The notes below the pieces were generated by a model that made no database searches, was not told where the DNA came from, and was given only the letters and a program-made list of their open reading frames with translations. DNA of 7,180 nucleotides from Roseburia sp. (lineage in GTDB: Bacteria > Bacillota > Clostridia > Lachnospirales > Lachnospiraceae), in NCBI GenBank assembly GCA_017626625.1, contig JAGAIK010000003.1, positions 1 through 7,180 on the forward strand, read 5' to 3'. Positions within the stretch are counted from its first letter, which is position 1, and every line of letters starts with the position of its first letter. The position numbers and the translations under genes are program-made. Shown here piece by piece: positions 1-5,754 of the stretch.

Positions 1-76
1 GCAACTGGCGCAGCGTATCGGTTTCCTTGACGGTTGCAACTTCCTCCTTGGGAGTGAGGAAAAATAGTATATTCAT
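1..76 (-). CDS. CBS-domain protein, N-terminal start only (partial)
   Basis: The gene begins at an ATG at 76-74 and runs off the left edge, so only about 25 residues are visible. They begin MNILFFLTPKEEVA and continue with a stretch resembling the first strand and helix of a CBS domain. From memory, short clostridial CBS-domain proteins start in this way (MN-x-x-FFLTPK-x-EV). CBS pairs usually bind adenine nucleotides and act as regulatory sensors, but no ligand can be inferred here. A GAGGT element about 10 nt upstream serves as ribosome-binding site. The gene is on the same strand as the oxidase operon, but about 300 bp of non-coding DNA with a strong hairpin lies between, so it is probably transcribed separately. 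The family call rests on a short N-terminus and is moderate. Confidence 0.6.
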   Translation of the reverse strand, partial: MNILFFLTPKEEVATVKETDTLRQL

Positions 77-118
77 AATCTGTGTGACCTCGTTTCTCTA
101 TTGGTATTTTTCCTCTTT

Positions 119-127
119 ATTCTACCA
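119..127 (-). promoter_or_regulatory. Possible extended -10 promoter of the CBS-domain gene
   Basis: On the minus strand TGGTAGAAT (TGn plus TAGAAT, five of six matches to TATAAT) lies about 40 nt upstream of the ATG at 76. No good -35 box is seen at 16-18 nt, so the call depends on the extended -10. The octamer TGGTAGAA recurs 23 bp upstream (143-150), with a 6-bp dyad AGAAAT/ATTTCT (127-132 and 141-146) between the copies. An operator is conceivable. Confidence 0.3.
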
Positions 128-213
128 GAAATGCGTGACAATTTCTACCAAAGAGATGTAAAGTTTTAGAGTCAAATCCATATCCGTAAATTAGTGTAGT
201 GAGTGCACTTTTA

Positions 214-242
214 AGCCGGAGCCCATACTCCACGCTCCGGCT
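214..242. terminator. Strong hairpin between the oxidase operon and the CBS gene
   Basis: A perfect 9-bp GC-rich stem, AGCCGGAGC (214-222) with GCTCCGGCT (234-242), has an 11-nt loop. It lies 136 bp past the oxidase stop codon and is the only strong hairpin there, so it is the likely end of that transcript. The U-tract is better on the plus strand (ATTTTT starts four bases after the stem) than on the minus strand (TTAAAAG follows). The orientation and efficiency for the minus-strand operon are therefore uncertain. Confidence 0.55.
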
Positions 243-277
243 GTGATTTTTCCATTCTTCCTTGATAAAAGACAACC

Positions 278-401
278 TGTTCCCGACTGCCCCCTGACAA
301 GAGCTGTTTCTCTGGCATCTGCTCCTGGCAAAAGTTGTCTCCTTTGGCAGTTCCCTAAGCAAAAACTGTCTTTTTTCTCAGTTTCCCTGACAAATACTAT
401 C
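278..401 (-). repeat. Degenerate tandem repeat, four units of 31 bp, crossing the oxidase stop codon
   Basis: Read on the minus strand, units start at 401, 370, 339 and 308, exactly 31 bp apart. They open with GATAGTATTTGTCAGGGAA, GACAGTTTTTGCTTAGGGAA, GACAACTTTTGCCAGGAGCA and AACAGCTCTTGTCAGGGGGC. The second halves are less conserved (CTGCCAAAG-like). Because 31 is not a multiple of three, the copies cannot share a reading frame. The oxidase stop codon (380-378) lies in the first unit. This is an old, diverged tandem duplication of unknown role. Confidence 0.65.
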
Positions 402-3278
402 TTTTATCTTTCGGCAGGTCTCTCTGCACCTGCAGCCAATGGAGCGTTTTACCACTATGAAAACTCCCCACATTCCAGATTCCACATCCCATTTAAAGCT
501 GCCGGAACGGTAAAGGTAATCCCCCGGGCAGCCTGCTCCGTCTTCCATTTCCATATCAAATTTATTTCCAACGCTAATTGCTCCCTGCAGCGGAATGTTT
601 CTGGAAAGAGCATCTTTAGGCTGTTCCCTCCACATATGTCCGTGCACCGCAAAAGAAGTATTCCTTGGCTTATCCGCCGGCATCAGGGTTCTGAAAATGA
701 CACGGTCGCCGGAATATGCTTTCAGCAACGGGGTGGCGGGGTCACCATGTATTTTGCTGGAGAAAACTTTTTCTATCCTTTTATCTTTCCTCAACCGATT
801 GGCAAAACGTTCCGATCGGTAATTGTAGCCTTTTTCTCCCGTGTCCTCCGCATCCACCGGCTCACCATCCTGCGCCGCAGTCTGAATGAGATTTCCTTCT
901 GCGTCTAAGAGGCGTATGCCGTTTTGGATAAACAGCACGTATTCACGGAAGCTTTCCACCCCGGGCGCCGTAATCACTGCCTGCTCCGCATGGGAACCCT
1001 TTTTTCTGGTAAAATTGCGGTACCACTCCGCTCCCGGCGGTTCCACAATTACAGCACCGAACAGGCCATGGTAACGGTGGTTTCGCATATCGCCAAAGGA
1101 CTGCAGGATACAGCCGCCGTATTCCCGGTCCGCCCGCCACAGGTATTTCTTGCTCTCCCCAATGCCTACGGTCTGCTCTTTGGGATTGTAGCCCACATTG
1201 ATACCCGAATCGGAAACCGGGTCATATTGGAGAAACTGCGGATTCAGCGAAACCCTCATGGACGGCGTGTGCTTTTTATCCAGCGGGACTTTCGGATAAT
1301 CAAAATAGGGAACCGGCTGCTCTATATTCAGGGCATTGTGCAGCGTGACCTCTATCCAGTCCCCCGCATTGGCACGGAGAATCAGCGGTTTTGCCGGACA
1401 TTTTCCTGCCAGCACCATATCCAGGTCCTCTAAGGGCACAAAAACCAGCCCGTTGGGGTCGTGGTCACCGTAGCGGTTATAGACCAAATCTTTCTGTATT
1501 GCCGCCACCTCATAATGCCGGATGATATCATTTTTCCCCGGGCAGGGCGGCAGCGGAAGGATACGCTCCTTCTTTTTACACAGGGGTTTTAAATGTTTCC
1601 GGTATTTTTCATGGGCACGGATAATTCCCCATAACCCCAGCCACGCATCGTCGATACCGCCAAAATAATAAAGGTAATCTCCGGCGCCGTATGTTTCCGT
1701 CACATTCAGATTAAAGGCTTCGGAAATTCCCAATGTCTGGGACGCCGCCAGGGGCGAATGCAAATCCTTTCTTTCTTTGTGCCATGACATCCCCGTGACA
1801 TTGAAGGAATGCTGTTCCTCATGGGCGCCGTCTAACAGACGAAACATCAGCTCATCCCCCGGATAAGTTTCAAGCACAGGTGTTGCGGGGTCTCCATGGA
1901 CAATGGAACTGAATATATATGCCGGGTCCTCCTCCCGCTTAAGTCTCTCCCGCATGGGCTCCGCCCGGTAATTAATCCCCATCACTCCGGGGTCATCATG
2001 GGAGCCCGGAACCTCCGGCGGATTTAGGGGCTTTCCATTTTTGTCAAACAGCAGCGCAAAATCATGCACAAACAAGGCAAATTCCCGGAAAGAAGTGCCG
2101 TTTCTCCGATGAATCACCGCCTGGCTCCCGAAGGAAATTTCCTTTCCGTCCCTGGGACTGTGGAAGGTTGCGCCCGCCTCCTCGATGATTAGCGCCCCAA
2201 ACAATCCATGCTGCTGGTGGGAGTTGGCAAAAAGATGGTCATGGAAAAATACCGTCTGCAATTCCTCATCGGCAAAGAAACGTTCTATCAGCGTTTCATA
2301 GCGCCTCGCCCCTGCGATATTGTTCCACCCGTTTGCAGCGCCGTCGGAGACAATGGTGTCAAATTTTACCAGATGGACATGGTGTCCTGCAATATCGGTG
2401 CGGGTGCGCTGCTGAAAAGCGCTTTCCTCTATAAATTCCGGCAGCAGATTGGTGGTGTGCAGTTCGATACAATCCCCTGCATTGGCACGGATTACCAGTG
2501 GCTCTACCTTGATTTTCTGCTGTTCCACCTTGCGGATATATTCCTCTAGCCCGCCGTGGCGTTCTAACTCTTCTTTCAAAACAAAAAATCGTCCCTGAGG
2601 GTCGTGCCAGCCGTAGCTGTTGTAGGTAATTTTCGCCTGCACCATGGCAATCTCGAAAACCTTGACATGCTCCTGTTTACAATGCGGGCAGCAGCAATCT
2701 TCTTCATATCCTGCTGTTATTTCCGCTCCGCAGGCTGTTTCATATCCTGCCATCATCTCCATTCCGCAGGCTGTCTCATATTCTGTTGTTATCTCCGTTC
2801 CACAAGCTGTTTCATATCCTTGTGTTCTTTCTGTTCCACAAGCTGTTTCATATCCTTGTGTTTCTTCTGTTCCACAGGCTGTTTCATATCCTGCTGTTAT
2901 CTCCATTCCACTGTTGTCTTCATATTCGCTTTGATACCCGCTGCATTTTTTACATTGTCCCACCGTATGACACGGACAGGTTTCCGTGTACAACGCTCCC
3001 GGCACTGCATTTTCTGCGAAATTAGCACGCTCTAACTCTGTGGGCACATTGGTTACTTTTCCCTCTCTATCAATTACGCCACAGGGCGGCTGCAGCGGCA
3101 TTTCTCCCACGGTTCCCTCGATGAAATTTGGGTAGCCCGGATGTAATTTATCTTTTTTCGGCGGTCTTTCCCTGTCCTTTAACGGCATTAACGGCGGAAT
3201 CTTCGTCCCATCCGGCAGTGTTCCCGTCCCAATCCTCCAGGCGGTCGTGGATTCTCCAAAGCGTCCACATTCCTTCAT
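378..3278 (-). CDS. Multicopper oxidase, downstream part after the frameshift (cupredoxin domains 3 to 6)
   Basis: This open frame carries the last two modules of a three-module multicopper oxidase. Numbering here is from the ATG at 3278. Residues 17-55 continue the linker of the upstream piece (GTGTLPDGTKIPPL, then PGYPNF). Residues 101-200 are a Cys-rich insert with six 12-residue repeats. Module 2 spans about 207-560 and module 3 about 588-945. Module 2 holds the L1 motif HVH (300-302) and L2 motif HDH (346-348). Its L3/L4 equivalents are lost (HSFNVTGMSW; YLYYFGGIDD). Module 3 has no complete copper site, only FAVHGHMW. The tail from 949 is Cys-rich (C949, C951, C955, C963). The ATG at 3278 has no Shine-Dalgarno sequence and falls inside the frame encoding the L4 motif upstream, so it is not a believable start. 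This is the rest of a split gene. Oxidase activity is unlikely from this piece alone, because L3/L4 and the type 1 Cys are in the other piece. Confidence 0.8.
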   Translation of the reverse strand: MKECGRFGESTTAWRIGTGTLPDGTKIPPLMPLKDRERPPKKDKLHPGYPNFIEGTVGEMPLQPPCGVIDREGKVTNVPTELERANFAENAVPGALYTETCPCHTVGQCKKCSGYQSEYEDNSGMEITAGYETACGTEETQGYETACGTERTQGYETACGTEITTEYETACGMEMMAGYETACGAEITAGYEEDCCCPHCKQEHVKVFEIAMVQAKITYNSYGWHDPQGRFFVLKEELERHGGLEEYIRKVEQQKIKVEPLVIRANAGDCIELHTTNLLPEFIEESAFQQRTRTDIAGHHVHLVKFDTIVSDGAANGWNNIAGARRYETLIERFFADEELQTVFFHDHLFANSHQQHGLFGALIIEEAGATFHSPRDGKEISFGSQAVIHRRNGTSFREFALFVHDFALLFDKNGKPLNPPEVPGSHDDPGVMGINYRAEPMRERLKREEDPAYIFSSIVHGDPATPVLETYPGDELMFRLLDGAHEEQHSFNVTGMSWHKERKDLHSPLAASQTLGISEAFNLNVTETYGAGDYLYYFGGIDDAWLGLWGIIRAHEKYRKHLKPLCKKKERILPLPPCPGKNDIIRHYEVAAIQKDLVYNRYGDHDPNGLVFVPLEDLDMVLAGKCPAKPLILRANAGDWIEVTLHNALNIEQPVPYFDYPKVPLDKKHTPSMRVSLNPQFLQYDPVSDSGINVGYNPKEQTVGIGESKKYLWRADREYGGCILQSFGDMRNHRYHGLFGAVIVEPPGAEWYRNFTRKKGSHAEQAVITAPGVESFREYVLFIQNGIRLLDAEGNLIQTAAQDGEPVDAEDTGEKGYNYRSERFANRLRKDKRIEKVFSSKIHGDPATPLLKAYSGDRVIFRTLMPADKPRNTSFAVHGHMWREQPKDALSRNIPLQGAISVGNKFDMEMEDGAGCPGDYLYRSGSFKWDVESGMWGVFIVVKRSIGCRCRETCRKIKDSICQGN
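2694..2909 (-). repeat. Six tandem 36-bp repeats encoding a Cys/Glu-rich 12-residue motif
   Basis: Six in-frame 36-bp units encode GMEITAGYETAC, GTEETQGYETAC, GTERTQGYETAC, GTEITTEYETAC, GMEMMAGYETAC and GAEITAGYEEDC (residues 124-195 of the downstream oxidase piece, about 472-543 of the restored protein). Each copy has one Cys and two to four acidic residues. The array is flanked by CPCHTVGQCKKC before and CCCPHC after, so the whole insert looks metal-binding or disulfide-forming. Near-identical neighbouring units suggest copy-number change between strains. It is coding sequence with no spacers, so it is not a CRISPR array. Confidence 0.9.
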
Positions 3279-4323
3279 GGAAATGGGGATACAGATGACA
3301 ATGGAAAATCACATCGCCAATCACCCCGTTCAAGCTGCCCGCTCCATATAAAATGTCCAGCGTATAGCATTCCTGAGGGCTGATGGAAATAGAGTCAATG
3401 ATTGTGGAAACCGGATTTTCCCCCTCTAATCTCCACTGGTGGTTGTGCAGATGAAATACATGGGTTTCTTTTACGCCGCCGTGAACCAGCCGGATTTTCG
3501 CCGGGTCGCCCACATAAGCACGGAGAATGGGCGGTGCCGGGTCACCATACACCCAGGAGCTCATGGAGATTTCCTCTCCCGAATCCGCCGGGTCGTGGGT
3601 CAGCGGCATCCGGTTTCTCATAGGCTCGGAACGGTAGCTGATTGCCGTCGTGCCGGAAGGAAGCCCGGTATGCGGGTCAGTTGGCTGATTTCCGTCTTTA
3701 TTCTTCATCTCCAATTCGTCATGGAAAAATACGCTGTATTCCCGGAAGGCTGGTTTTCCGGGCTGGTAAATATCCGCCATCAGCCCGCTTTCCAACTCCT
3801 CCCCTGTCTGCGGGTCAAGCCATTCCGCCTCCGGCGGCTCCACAATGATTGCCCCAAACAGTCCATGTATATTGGTGGATTCCTCCGAGCTTCCCGGAGA
3901 CGCCATATCATGGAATAAATAGACGCCCTCCCGGTCTGCATACCAGGTATACCAGATTTCCCCGCCGGTAGTACTGTCTGCATTAAATCCCACTGCGGCG
4001 CCGTCCGAGGTATTCACATCATAGGATAACCCCTGCACATGGATAGAAAGCCTGCGGTTTAAATTGTGGCGGAAACGTATTTTTACCGTATCTCCCAGAT
4101 TCGCCCGAATTACCAACGGCTGCACCTTTTCATAGGGTTGGGGCGGGTTCTGTTCAAACCGGATGCGCACCTCCTTTTGAATCTGTTCCGCCTCTTCCTC
4201 CAACACATAAAGCAGCCCATCCGGGTCGTGATCGCCATAGCGGTTATAGACAATAGGAATCTGAATTGCTTCAATATGAAAGGTCCGTATATTTCCCTTT
4301 GCGGGATATTTGCACAGTTCCAT
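3148..4323 (-). CDS. Multicopper oxidase, upstream part before the frameshift (cupredoxin domains 1 and 2)
   Basis: The frame starts at the ATG at 4323, with AGGGA five bases upstream and only one base after the stop of the DUF2935 gene. There is no signal peptide or membrane segment. Domain 1 (about 15-165) includes RYGDHDPDG and LVIRANLGD. Its L1/L2 positions are mostly lost (SIHVQG at 93-98; LFHDM at 136-140). Domain 2 (about 190-360) has a full L3 motif HVFHLHNH (288-295) and L4 motif HCHLYPHFHEGM (341-352), with type 1 ligands H288, C342, H347 and axial M352. True sequence ends near residue 364 (LED). The last 27 residues, up to the stop at 3150, are out of frame and do not resemble the family. 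L1/L2 needed to complete the trinuclear copper centre are in the downstream piece. Confidence 0.85.
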   Translation of the reverse strand: MELCKYPAKGNIRTFHIEAIQIPIVYNRYGDHDPDGLLYVLEEEAEQIQKEVRIRFEQNPPQPYEKVQPLVIRANLGDTVKIRFRHNLNRRLSIHVQGLSYDVNTSDGAAVGFNADSTTGGEIWYTWYADREGVYLFHDMASPGSSEESTNIHGLFGAIIVEPPEAEWLDPQTGEELESGLMADIYQPGKPAFREYSVFFHDELEMKNKDGNQPTDPHTGLPSGTTAISYRSEPMRNRMPLTHDPADSGEEISMSSWVYGDPAPPILRAYVGDPAKIRLVHGGVKETHVFHLHNHQWRLEGENPVSTIIDSISISPQECYTLDILYGAGSLNGVIGDVIFHCHLYPHFHEGMWTLWRIHDRLEDWDGNTAGWDEDSAVNAVKGQGKTAEKR

Positions 4324-4324
4324 A

Positions 4325-5236
4325 TTAGTCCCTGCCTATCCCGTGGTCCGCCAAAATCCTCAGATAATGGTTTGCCTCACGAAGCACGTGGTCTGCCAGC
4401 AGCGGCAATATGATAGAGCGTATCTTACAATCTGTAATTCCCTCTGTCCCCGCTGTTTTGAACTTCTGGTATTCCTGTGTGGTTTCTATGGTTTTGCGGG
4501 TCAGCTCATCCATTGTCCGCAAATCCTGTTCCTTTGCCTCTTCGAGCAGGCGGCAGTAATCTTTTGCAAATCCGTCCGCCGTCTCAATCAGCTCGCACTC
4601 TGTCGGGTCTAAAAGCCCCCGGATAAACAGGGCATGTTCCATCATAATCTGATTCCAGAACTGTTCCATTTCCCTTAAATCTTTCGGCGCAATTCCGCCC
4701 CTTCTCTCAAGTTCTAGGATGGTTGCCCGGTAGAGCCGCGCCTCCCGCAAAATGTGCTCAATGAGCAGCGGATAGTTGGTGGTATAGAGCCTGCAGTCCG
4801 CTATCTCCTGCAAAATCTGCTCCTTAAACTCAATCAGCCCGTTGACTAACTGAAGCATCCGGCGGTTTAACGCCCGCACATTCATCATCATTTCCCGGCT
4901 AAATCTCATCTGGTTTCCGGCACGCAGCCGCTTTTCTGCCTCCGTAATCTCACTGTCAATGGAGATGCCCGACAATTTTTCTGTCTGACGCTCTGCTTTC
5001 AGGGTAAATTCTGTCACGATTTCCCCGGAAGAAAGCACTCCGCTGCTTACCATACCGTTGCTAAGCTGCACCGCCCTCCGCAGTCCGTCTTCAAATTCTT
5101 CACGGAAAAAATCCGCCTGCTGCCTGCATTTTGTCTCCCCGCAGGGAAAACCCGCATATAAAAATAACGCATGTTCTTTCATGATTCTTCCGAAAAAAAG
5201 ATGCGTTTCTAATGACATTGTTACATAATTTCCCAT
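4325..5236 (-). CDS. DUF2935 family protein, two-repeat ferritin-like helical bundle
   Basis: The 303-residue protein is recognised as DUF2935, a Bacillus/Clostridia family. From memory, a family structure shows two ferritin-like four-helix bundles with bound metal. The internal duplication is visible: residues 17-25 (GRIMKEHALF-like, E21 H22) match 196-204 (QIMMEHALF, E200 H201). Residues 155-168 (YPLLIEHILREARL; H161, E165) match 277-290 (LPLLADHVLREANH; H283, E287). These paired Glu/His positions are likely metal ligands. There is no signal peptide or membrane helix. The ATG at 5236 has an AGAAAGG element about 11 nt upstream; M7 lacks a Shine-Dalgarno. The stop is separated from the oxidase ATG by one base (TAATATG), so the two are co-translated. 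Biochemical role is unknown; metal storage, delivery or oxygen chemistry for the oxidase is inference. Confidence 0.85.
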   Translation of the reverse strand: MGNYVTMSLETHLFFGRIMKEHALFLYAGFPCGETKCRQQADFFREEFEDGLRRAVQLSNGMVSSGVLSSGEIVTEFTLKAERQTEKLSGISIDSEITEAEKRLRAGNQMRFSREMMMNVRALNRRMLQLVNGLIEFKEQILQEIADCRLYTTNYPLLIEHILREARLYRATILELERRGGIAPKDLREMEQFWNQIMMEHALFIRGLLDPTECELIETADGFAKDYCRLLEEAKEQDLRTMDELTRKTIETTQEYQKFKTAGTEGITDCKIRSIILPLLADHVLREANHYLRILADHGIGRD

Positions 5237-5241
5237 GTTCT

Positions 5242-5282
5242 GGCATACCTTTCTAAGTTATGGTTTCTTTTTATGGTATGCC
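5242..5282 (-). promoter_or_regulatory. Inverted repeat in the leader of the DUF2935-oxidase operon
   Basis: A perfect 8-bp inverted repeat, GGCATACC (5242-5249) and GGTATGCC (5275-5282), is separated by 25 bp. It lies in the 74-bp gap between the lipoprotein stop and the DUF2935 ATG. The arm nearest the ATG contains the GG of the AGAAAGG ribosome-binding site. It could be an operator or, in the RNA, a hairpin covering that site. No convincing sigma-A promoter is visible in the gap, so the operon's promoter is unplaced or lies upstream. Confidence 0.4.
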
Positions 5283-5310
5283 GGGAGGAGGGAATGGGTG
5301 CGGAGACTGG

Positions 5311-5754
5311 TTATTCATCCCATTTTATTGCAGAAAAAAATTTCTCCGAACCTTTATAATAAAAAGTCAAATCTCCTTCTGACACACCGCCGCTTTTTAT
5401 GGTATCTTTGCTAATAACTACCTTAACCATATCGGAATCCTTATATGTGGTATATTCCATGATTTTTTCATAAGTATTTTCTTTATCAGACTGCATTCTG
5501 GTATGTGTCCTTTCCTGATACAGCTCTATTACATATTCAGGAACCAGTTTTTCATCAAAATTCTCGTATTCTGTCCATTCATCCTCATCAAAAAAATCTT
5601 CTACATCAGCTTGGGACAATGCTTCTAAGGTTACAACATCTGTGCTATTTTCATTTCGTATTTCAATACGGCTCATCTTTTCCGTTTTGTTCCCACAACC
5701 TGTCAACAAAGAAGCTATTAACAATATCGTCAATAAATATGTCCTTTTTATCAT
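5311..5754 (-). CDS. Small lipoprotein of unknown function, downstream of the XRE regulator
   Basis: The chosen start is the ATG at 5754, giving 147 residues. It overlaps the regulator's stop as ATGA and has GGAGG 11 nt upstream. Residues 1-20 form a lipoprotein signal peptide: MIKR, a hydrophobic core, and the lipobox LTGC with C20 as the lipidated residue. The mature part is acidic and soluble-looking (for example EDFFDEDEWTEYENF) and has no motif I recognise. It ends FFSAIKWDE. It should be anchored on the outer face of the membrane. Translational coupling to the membrane-anchored regulator suggests a shared pathway, perhaps an extracellular partner or sensor for it; that is inference. Base composition is AT-richer than the oxidase operon downstream. 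Confidence 0.8.
   Translation of the reverse strand: MIKRTYLLTILLIASLLTGCGNKTEKMSRIEIRNENSTDVVTLEALSQADVEDFFDEDEWTEYENFDEKLVPEYVIELYQERTHTRMQSDKENTYEKIMEYTTYKDSDMVKVVISKDTIKSGGVSEGDLTFYYKGSEKFFSAIKWDE

Larger units (their letters stand above)
378..4323 (-). pseudogene. Giant three-module multicopper oxidase interrupted by a +1 frameshift near 3231
   Basis: Removing one base, most simply the T opposite 3231, joins RIHDRLED directly to GTGTLPDGTKIPPL and gives about 1314 residues. The product would have three tandem modules of two cupredoxin domains, starting near residues 15, 555 and 936. Each opens with an (I/V/L)(V/T)YN-(R/S)YG-(D/W)HDP signature, and each second half has (Y/H)GDPA-x-P(I/V/L)L. 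One type 1 site and one trinuclear site can be assembled from L3/L4 (H288, H291, H293, H341, C342, H343, H347) and L1/L2 (H648, H650, H694, H696). A six-domain build recalls ceruloplasmin and the spore-surface Mn(II) oxidase MnxG of marine Bacillus. Orthology is not established, so no symbol is given. Everything else in both frames is intact, so the lesion is recent or a sequencing error. Confidence 0.75.

Noticed and set aside
33..42. GTTGCAACTT, similar to the dyads upstream of the XRE gene
   Set aside because: It lies within the CBS coding sequence, and a single 8-bp palindrome is likely chance.
117..362. 81-codon open frame on the minus strand between the oxidase and the CBS gene
   Set aside because: It runs through the 31-bp repeats and the GC-rich hairpin, overlaps the oxidase leader-free 3' region, and its product resembles nothing known.
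243..908. 221-codon plus-strand open frame opposite the oxidase, and similar plus-strand frames up to 4612
   Set aside because: They are antisense to a well-supported gene and have low-complexity or unnatural composition and no ribosome-binding sites.
2694..2909. 36-bp repeats as a CRISPR array
   Set aside because: The units are directly adjacent with no spacers, and they encode an in-frame peptide repeat.
3276..3278. ATG as a genuine start of the downstream oxidase piece
   Set aside because: It has no Shine-Dalgarno, lies within the L4-coding region of the upstream frame, and its first 16 residues do not resemble the family.
5254..5262. CATAACTTA on the minus strand, a match to the sigma-K -10 pattern CATAnnnTA, tempting because MnxG is a spore protein
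   Set aside because: Transcription would start after or within the ribosome-binding site at about 5248-5254, and no -35 element is at the right distance.
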